Below, piece after piece: positions 57,006 to 64,000 of a stretch of 64,000 nucleotides of DNA. Position numbers and translations under genes: made by a program. The notes below the pieces were generated by a model. That model saw only the letters and a list, made by a program, of their open reading frames with translations, did no database searches and was not told the origin of the DNA. The stretch comes from Rhizodiscina lignyota. Lineage: Eukaryota > Ascomycota > Dothideomycetes > Aulographales > Rhizodiscinaceae. Position 1 is the stretch's first letter, and every line of letters begins with the position of its first letter. The stretch lies in contig ML978128.1 of the NCBI GenBank assembly GCA_010015805.1, forward strand, positions 1,674,001 through 1,738,000, given 5' to 3'.

Positions 57006-58161
57006 CTAGCTCTCGTTCATATACTTCGTCGCCAACGTGCCAATATGCGGTAGGATCTCGGCCTCAAAGACATCTCCATCCCGCATGAATTCTTGGGGCC
57101 GTCGACCAACTCCCACGCCAGCCGGAGTACCTGTAATGATGACCGTCCCCGGCGGCAGTGTCGTACCTTGACTGACGAAAGATACAATCTTCTCCATGGG
57201 AAAGATGCAGTCGTCTACACCACAGTCTTGCATCACCCTGCCGTTCTTTAATCCTCTGACGTGCAGCTTCCTGGGATCTGGAATTGACGGGGCGAGCACC
57301 AGGCACGGACCGATGGGACAGGACGCATCGAAGCCCTTCGAGAAGCACCATTGTGATTGCGTGAACTGCGATGCTCGGCTGGAGACATCGTTAGACGCCG
57401 TGTATCCCAAGACGTAGTCCAAGGCCTCGCTTTCTGATACATCTTTGCACAACTTGCCGCCTGGACCCAAACCGATGACTACGGCAAGCTCAGCTTCGTA
57501 GTCTGCGCAGTCGGACGCGATGGTCCACTTCGGGATAATAGTAGGTGCTGGAAACGGATCTGCTAGAGCTGTGGCCGGCTTCCTGGCTCTCTCTTCAGCA
57601 GTGGACGAGAATATAAGGAAACTAGCTTACAGGAATATCGTTGGTTCGCTAGGTATCTGCATCTTGACCTCCTCGTCATGTTGCTTGTACTGTATCGCCA
57701 TGTTGTGGACTTCTTCAACATGTTGCATGTACTGGTTGCAAATAGTTTAGGATCACTGATATCTTGGACGGAGTTGTGTGGAAACTGTCTCCCTTCCATT
57801 TCTTGATCTGGAGTGGAAATTGCAGATGGCCCTAGGCTGGAATGGGACTCACATTCAATCCAACACACCTAATTGTTCCAACTTCCTGTTGTGACAATGG
57901 AGCTAGTAATGTGCCAATGGTTTCAACTCTGTCAGTTGCTGCTCCAGGATCGAGTACCGAACTGCCTGAGAAAACTCGCACTTTGACATCTTCACCCTGC
58001 ATCGTGGCTTTACCAACATCAATCTCTTGGTCAATTGGTTGACCTAACATCGGCCCGCCGCCGGGCTTTCCAGACTTTGGGATGAAACGAACGAATCCTA
58101 TTGAAGGTAAGCTTATGGTCACTGATCGAGAAAGACGTGGGAGAGTACTTTGGATTGCCAT
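57006..58161 (-). CDS. Fumarylacetoacetate hydrolase (FAH) family protein
   Basis: Exons 58161-57853, 57731-57631 and 57582-57006 (introns of 121 and 48 nt) give 328 residues. The catalytic FAH domain begins around CVGLNYMQHVEEV and PTIFLKPATAL. It shows the metal-binding DYEAELAVVIG (two acidic ligands), the YTASNDVSSRASQ loop carrying the third acid, QWCFSKGFDASCPIGPCLV, and the ending TGTPAGVGVGRRP. The family cleaves C-C bonds in acylpyruvates and related diketo acids (fumarylpyruvate, acylpyruvate, oxaloacetate decarboxylation). The N-terminal ~100 residues (FVRFIPKSG, VRVFSGSS) are the usual small domain of fungal members. The particular substrate is not evident. Confidence 0.87.
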
Positions 58162-59387
58162 TATGAAGTTGGTATTTTGACTACTAGATTAAGGATGTTA
58201 CCAAAATGATAGGCAAAAGTAACTACATACAGAGTAAGAACCATTACATAAAGGACGTATCAAGGTATCATTAAGCACCTTCCCCGCAGGGAAAGCCGCA
58301 GATGGATGCCGAATATAGCATCTCTACAACCATGCTCGCTGGAGTTCGTTCCGACATCGCAGCATGCGATAGCAATCTGAAATTGCTTCATGTGTTTCAT
58401 ATTTCGTGGAGGAGGATAGGATAACTTTGTAGAGCTCGACGAATGTGTCAAAGGGGGAATAAAGTAGCGCTAAAAAGCTCGTAAGGCTGCTGGGCGGCTG
58501 AGCATTGGTCAGGAGAGCAATGCTTTCGACCGTGGAAGGCTGTTGTAATAATGTCGAGACGGTTCTCACCGGATACGAACCAAATTTCTAACGAGTCAAC
58601 TCTCAATTCAGGTGTAGAGGCGGGATCGAGGAGTCTTTTTATCACAATTGAAGGCTTAATTCAGATTCCATACGAGCGGAAGATACAGTTCCTCGGTTGC
58701 AGAGGAATTATCTTTGAAAGAGATTAACCTCCACTCTCGAACGGAAGTGTGCATTTCCAAGTTCAGCTGCCGAGCACCGAACATAAAAGGGCTCGAGCAG
58801 TTACCAATGGACATTATAACTACCGCCTCACGGAGTATGCATGCTCTCCCGGGCCTCAGGTTTCATTTCGCCCTCCACGCTTCTGAAGCATATCCTCGAG
58901 TCTTCATCCCACGTTGGTGAACAGTGACGATATTCATTATCTGAGACCAAGCCTGAGATGAGCTCCAGCCTCAAGCCGACAGCCAACTCCACATATCGAT
59001 TTTGACCGAGCTGGTGAGGTCGCGAGTCAGGCCGGCGCACTGCCTCACCCGCCATTTATTGTAGTGGCGCCTTGAACCCCCACTGAGCCCACTCAGGAGT
59101 CGCGCAAACGGCATCATTCCTTGGGGATGCCTCGCGCTACCAAGGCGAAGGCGCAAGACATCATTGTGTGACCACACCAGGCGTTCTTGAAACGGTCCAT
59201 AGTTGGGGCTCAAGAAGCCAATGACACGATCGAAAGCTGAACAGCCTCAAGGCTGTCTTTCTAGAAAAGACAAGGAAGTATTCTTCTGCTCACTTTTACC
59301 ACCCCAAAGCCATCATTCCACACCTACTCTCGCTTACGCGTTCATTCTGATTTTCTCACTGTCGTTTGCCATTATCACATCTGTTAT
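58162..59387. promoter_or_regulatory. Divergent intergenic: FAH-family and RBR ligase promoters
   Basis: 1.2 kb between start codons on opposite strands. No gene-like frame is seen. The last 100 bp are pyrimidine-rich leader of the RBR gene. Confidence 0.45.
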
Positions 59388-61208
59388 ATGGAGATGACAT
59401 CACAAGTCACCTCATCCAACTCACCTGCCGAGCTCTGGGCATTTCTCACCAAACCTCAATACCCCTCTAAACAGCGAGTAGTTACCTCGAAACGGCCAAT
59501 CATTTCTAGACCGAGACCAATAACCAGAAAAGAGCCGGCACAGCGGTCCGAGGTGAACCTCTTATTGCTCGGCCAGTTCAACTTCGAATGGGATTCTACC
59601 GTATCAGAGCAGCTGGACGTGCGGAAAGATGAACGCTCCAGCAGGCATTCGCAGGAAGCAGACCGAGATTCGAGATCACACCACTGCCAGCTGAACCGGG
59701 CACGGAACGTCCAGCACGGTAGACATGCACACCGTCCATCAACATCCTCAGCAGCATCAGCATCAGCAGGACCAGTGCGTCCTCGCTCCCCCAAGGTCAC
59801 ACACATTCAACAAACTGACGATACCATCGGAAGGGCAGTAACAACAGAGTCTGGTGCATGGCAAATACCGCCTAGAACAACCCCAGGATCGTGGCCGCAG
59901 GAGATCGAAGAGGAGGGGGCAACGTTCATTCTCCAAGTGCCCGAGAGTTCATCCTCTTCAGCACATCAAACAGCGCGGAATAACTGGAAAGTGAAGGTCC
60001 ATGCTTTGCCGCCTCTGAAGGTGCCACAGGACCACAGTGATGGAGGTAACTCTTTCTTGGAATCACCTTCACCAACCGGCAGCGTTTCACCACTTTCAGA
60101 CTCCGGCGAGAGCTACTCAAGTGCTTTGGAGTCTCTCATCGACGAGTATGCCGATGAGTATGCTGCCTCGACTGAAGCCGTTGTGGGCATGAATGGCAAG
60201 CAAAAGGGCAGATTCCTCACGGCACTGCGTCCATCACGTTCCTCGGCCGACTTGAAGCATCAATCTAGCGCTCTCTTCGATCGCGTGAAGGGTGTCCTGA
60301 AGGGCAAGAAAGAGATCCCGGCACACGAAACGACAGCTCACAAATGGAGTCTGAACCTTAAACTTCCCATCAGCGTATCGACACAGAATCTGGTGCCACC
60401 ACCCCTAGCTCCATCAAAGGCTCCAGAAAAGCCACTGCCTCCTACTCCTCTTCCGCCAGCTACAGCGCCCCCCACCCGTCCACTACCGCCAGTTCCAACA
60501 CCAAACGGTCCGACAACATGTACAGCCTGTATGACCGAGCTCCCTCGCACATCCTTCCCCACACTCACGACGCCATCGTGCCGACACCCAAGCACAACCT
60601 GCAAAGACTGCCTCTCCTCCTGGATCTCCGCCTCCCTCGACACCACGCCACCCGACCAACTCACCTGTCCATATCCATCCTGCGGCTCCTCCCTCAGCGA
60701 GAACGAGGTCCGCATCTACGCCGACGAGGAAGTCTACGCCCGTTACGACACCCTCATCACGACAAGCCTCCTCAGCGCCATGCCCGGATTCCGATGGTGC
60801 ATCAAACCCGGCTGCAGATCGGGCCAGATCCACCCCTCCTCCTCAGGCCCGATATTCAAATGCCACTCGTGCGGCTTCAAATCCTGCACCACGCACAACG
60901 TCAAGTGGCACAAGGGCGAGACGTGCGAGGAGTACACGTACCGGAAGGACCCGTCCCAGCGCAGGGCGGAGGAGGAAGCAAGTGAACGGATGCTGGAGAG
61001 CACAACGAAGGCGTGTCCCGGGCGGAATGGAAGACCGTGCGGGTGGCGGATCGAGAAGAATGACGGCTGCGATCATATGACGTGTCGCAAGTGCAAGGCG
61101 GAGTTTTGCTGGCTGTGCTTTGCGGATTACGATCCGATTCGAAGGAAGGGGAATTCAGAGCACAGGCCAAATTGTAGGTATCATAGTAAGAATTTGAGGG
61201 CACGATGA
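59388..61208 (+). CDS. RBR-type (RING-IBR-RING) E3 ubiquitin ligase
   Basis: Single exon, 606 residues, start MEMTSQ at 59388. The first ~370 residues are disordered (Ser/Arg/Pro-rich, with PPTRPLPPVP runs). RING1 starts near residue 378 with CTACMTELP and continues through CRHPSTTCKDCLSSW and CPYPSCG. The IBR follows with CIKPGCRSGQIH and CHSCGFKSC. RING2 reads CPGRNGRPCGWRIEKNDGCDHMTCRKCKAEFCWLC; the cysteine in GCDHM, about residue 561, is at the position of the catalytic thioester cysteine in this class. RBR enzymes take ubiquitin from an E2 onto this cysteine before passing it to substrate. The substrate is unknown. Related fungal proteins share the layout of a long disordered N-part and C-terminal RBR. 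Confidence 0.9.
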   Translation: MEMTSQVTSSNSPAELWAFLTKPQYPSKQRVVTSKRPIISRPRPITRKEPAQRSEVNLLLLGQFNFEWDSTVSEQLDVRKDERSSRHSQEADRDSRSHHCQLNRARNVQHGRHAHRPSTSSAASASAGPVRPRSPKVTHIQQTDDTIGRAVTTESGAWQIPPRTTPGSWPQEIEEEGATFILQVPESSSSSAHQTARNNWKVKVHALPPLKVPQDHSDGGNSFLESPSPTGSVSPLSDSGESYSSALESLIDEYADEYAASTEAVVGMNGKQKGRFLTALRPSRSSADLKHQSSALFDRVKGVLKGKKEIPAHETTAHKWSLNLKLPISVSTQNLVPPPLAPSKAPEKPLPPTPLPPATAPPTRPLPPVPTPNGPTTCTACMTELPRTSFPTLTTPSCRHPSTTCKDCLSSWISASLDTTPPDQLTCPYPSCGSSLSENEVRIYADEEVYARYDTLITTSLLSAMPGFRWCIKPGCRSGQIHPSSSGPIFKCHSCGFKSCTTHNVKWHKGETCEEYTYRKDPSQRRAEEEASERMLESTTKACPGRNGRPCGWRIEKNDGCDHMTCRKCKAEFCWLCFADYDPIRRKGNSEHRPNCRYHSKNLRAR

Positions 61209-64000
61209 GCTGGTCTCAGAGAAAGAGGGGGCGTTGCGGAGAAGGGACATGGAAGCAGTCTGAGCGAATTTTGTCGTCTTACTTGGTAGAGCTTCATTTG
61301 TATTTTTGATGAGATATGAACAAAAAGGAGAACTGTATGAATGAACACCGTAGTCTATGAAATTTGCATCTCTGAATCTGACGCTCATCGACTGTGAGTA
61401 TGAACGAAAATGGGCATAGTTCGACTTTCTCGAACTTGAGTCTCGTCGTCCGACTCAACGGCGCGAAGGGCCGTAAAGACGTGGTAGTCGCGTGGAGAAG
61501 TGCATCTCGGTATCCTGCGTTGATAACTGAACGGCCGAAGACATCAATGCCATTGCACGCTCCTCTACGAGGCCGCCTCGCCGCAGCGCCGTAGGATTTG
61601 CATCGTCTTGCACGTGTTCGCCAGTGAGCAAGCCACGCTCGCCAAGGTAGGTAGACGCTTTGTCACGTTCTGTGTACGACGGCCTCGATCTGCACGGATA
61701 GACGGCTATGTGCCGCGCGCTGCATTTGGAGAACTCCCCGGTTATATTTGTGGAGGTATAGACGGTCAATGTACTGTACCCCAGATTGCACTACCAGCAG
61801 TTGAACGGGGTGGTAGTGCGAGGCGCGAGGCGCGATGCGTGTAACTGTAGATTAACATATTGGGGAGTAAAGTCGAGTATTTTCATAGAGAGACACAGTT
61901 TGACTTTTGTTAGCTGCTGTTGCTAGAAGAGACTTGAGTATGCGGAGAAATCTGGATATAACAGTCCTCCGTATATGGTGACACTTCGGAGCAGAATTGC
62001 CGTTTGAGATGAAGATGAATGACAAAGGCGTCTTATGACTCCTCGGAGAATGGCCCTGATGGGAGAGGCATTGCCAAGATCGACATAAATGTTTCAGTCT
62101 CATAAAAAGTGGTGGTCGAACCCAATCCACCGACCCGGTAAACGGTCGGTTAAAACGGTCGATCGTGAAACAACCTCGTCACACATGATCAGCGCAAACA
62201 AAACATTTTCAGAAGGATGCCCGAAACAAGGCCGTGAAAATGAGCACAGTTTGTGACTTGAGGATCTATCGAGCCCCTTTTGCACAAGTTTCCGTTTGAC
62301 GAGCGCGGAGCAGACTGCAAACGACCATATCATAACACACTAAGCACACATGGCGGTCCAGTCGACCGACTTTAATGGCGGCAACATAAACAAATCTCCG
62401 AGTAGATGGTGATGAATGCAGGTTGAAATGCAGGAAGCCGTGCTGGCGGGAGGAAGCGTTCGCGTGCCATGTTGGATAATTGTTGCTGTGCTGATAATGA
62501 TGATGAGATATGTAGCACACATTCTTCATCGAAATGATGCATTTCGGCAATAAGCACTCATTTGGGATAAGGTAACAAATAACAGATACCCATGAGAAAG
62601 CGATGGCAAAATGTGCCCGCGATTAGGCATCGAATGATGACCTTCGTTTCGCTAAGCGCCTTATATCCGCCGTTTCAGAAAACAGAGTTCTCACGCCAGC
62701 GGCGAACCAAGGTGCGCCGCTTCACCGTCGCATTAGAGTTCTGACATGAGCTGTTTGTTCGATCTCTTTTCAGATCCGGAGAGGAATGCGAGAGAACCTG
62801 GTTACGACTGGGGTGGCCTGATGACGAAACAAGGAACAGGGAAGAGAGAAACGGTTCGCGAAGGGGGAACTCGAAGCTGAGTAGTACAGAGGTGAAGCGA
62901 AACAAGGACGCGAGAGAGTTTGTGTTCCTACGTTGGAGCTGCTTTCCGCATGATGCCATGCAGAGTCAAACTGGTTGAGTTTAGGCGAGTGGTGCAGCTT
63001 CGTTGATCGACGCCTTGCAGAGAGCTGTTATTCCTTGGTTCACCCCGCAGTGCTTCCTGGAGATGGAGAAGTTAGGTTTCAACGATAGATGGAGGTGGGT
63101 CCACTGGTCATGAGTGCAGCCGAGTTGGGTCAGCTCGTGGCAGCGTTCCTTGAAGGTTTGCCAGACACTTGGCTGAGAATGCGCAACCCACCGTGAAGGC
63201 TAGACTTGAAGTGAAGACACAGTAAACCGAAGTCTCGATTGAGAAAGGAAAGACCAAGTTTCATGATGGTGAACGAGGCGAAGGTCTCAGTTCACAACGT
63301 ACTGCAAGCAGCAACGGCACAGCGGATTCGGCATGATTCCAAGCTGCGTGTGCAGCGTCGGCTAGCGAAACCCTTTCCGCGTCCAGGCTTGCAGGGTCGG
63401 CAAACGTTTCAAGCAGAATGATCTGGCCACAAGGCGTTGAAGGATGTTTACGAACAAAGGACCAACGAAGATTGTGAATTGTGCAAACTCTGGCAGATGC
63501 AAAAACGGACCGTTTGGAACGCCACTCCTTTTACTCGCCGTCGGCCCGTCGTTGGCCTTCCCACTAGCGGTACATACCGTAGGAAGCAGGCGGCGGTTTT
63601 GGAGTGGGACCGAAGGTGTTCAGTGCGTGCGGCAGGCCGACGCGTCCACCAGGGAGCTTTGCGAGAAATTCGAAATCATGCGTAAGACGGCGGTTTGTTG
63701 AGCGTCAGGAGGAAATTCAAATCCGCCGTTTGCAGTCCACCTGGAATTTGGAAGTCATGACAGGTGACGCGTGGAACCCACGAGGGAATTGCGCTGCTGG
63801 GCAACGACTGGAGCGCGCATGAACAGCACATGACAGCAGACGGCCAGGCATGTCAAGTCAAACGGGTCTCGTACGGGACGTCTTGTCCTTTGCTTGGACG
63901 CTCTTGGATGTGCTCATGAAGCGAAGGGAATACGGAGGTTGCACAACGACGCCTACACGTGAGACTGTACGACGCGGCTGTGCACCGATGGGACAGTGGA
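61209..64000. other. 2.8 kb without a recognisable gene; two small hairpins
   Basis: No frame with domain features or an exon chain is seen. CCGACC/GGTCGG arms (about 62130-62150) and GCGGCG/CGCCGC arms (about 62699-62720) form short hairpins. The interval is probably 3' flank of the RBR gene plus promoter of a gene beyond the window. Confidence 0.4.

Noticed and set aside
62105-62140. GGTTCGA-like sequence on the minus strand as a tRNA T-arm
   Set aside because: No matching acceptor stem, D-arm or anticodon arm at the right distances. No tRNA or rRNA gene was found anywhere in the window.

Overview
The window looks like nuclear DNA of a filamentous ascomycete (Pezizomycotina). Genes are compact and carry 45-60 nt introns with GT...AG ends and CTAAC/CTAAT-like branch sites. 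The gene set (ERG25, GPR89-type Golgi pH regulator, Lunapark, GRIP golgin, PCF11, KapC-type bZIP, quinate-permease-like transporter) is typical of that group. Several gene families and RIP-like decay make a Dothideomycete likely; this is inference, and no species is claimed.

Layout. 0-5 kb: universal-stress-domain protein (5' end outside the window), GPR89/GPHR membrane protein, and ERG25 on the minus strand. 5-15 kb: a lineage-specific stretch with a MYND-like protein, a Zn2Cys6 regulator tail-to-tail with a 2OG-Fe(II) dioxygenase, and a decayed gene of a large uncharacterised fungal family. 15.7-31 kb: core genes (DUF3292 protein, pterin carbinolamine dehydratase, kapC, an unknown protein, Lunapark and golgin IMH1 sharing one promoter). 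31.8-39.2 kb: an accessory island with two related copies of an unrecognised gene (one decayed, one whose 5' part is replaced by a Ty3/gypsy reverse-transcriptase fossil in the same open frame), a decayed gene with a cysteine-protease-like (OTU-like) stretch, a possible MITE, a minisatellite and a 55-bp tandem repeat. 39.8-41.5 kb: transporter. 41.5-44.9 kb: no convincing gene. 44.9-47.6 kb: a 12-exon secreted Thr/Ser-rich surface protein with duplicated intron-bearing modules. 48-61 kb: Gfo/Idh/MocA dehydrogenase, secreted I9 inhibitor-like protein, PCF11, adenylate kinase, FAH-family hydrolase, RBR ubiquitin ligase. 61.2-64 kb: no gene seen.

The conserved genes cover sterol synthesis, ER-Golgi structure, pre-mRNA 3' processing, nucleotide balance and sugar/aromatic catabolism. 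They do not form one pathway or a recognisable metabolite cluster. The most unusual material is the 31.8-39.2 kb island, the ERG25 start codon split by an intron, a 4-nt microexon needed to read kapC from its best start, and the segmental duplication inside the surface protein. Exon coordinates were worked out by hand from frame continuity and splice motifs. No database search was possible, so product names rest on recognised motifs.
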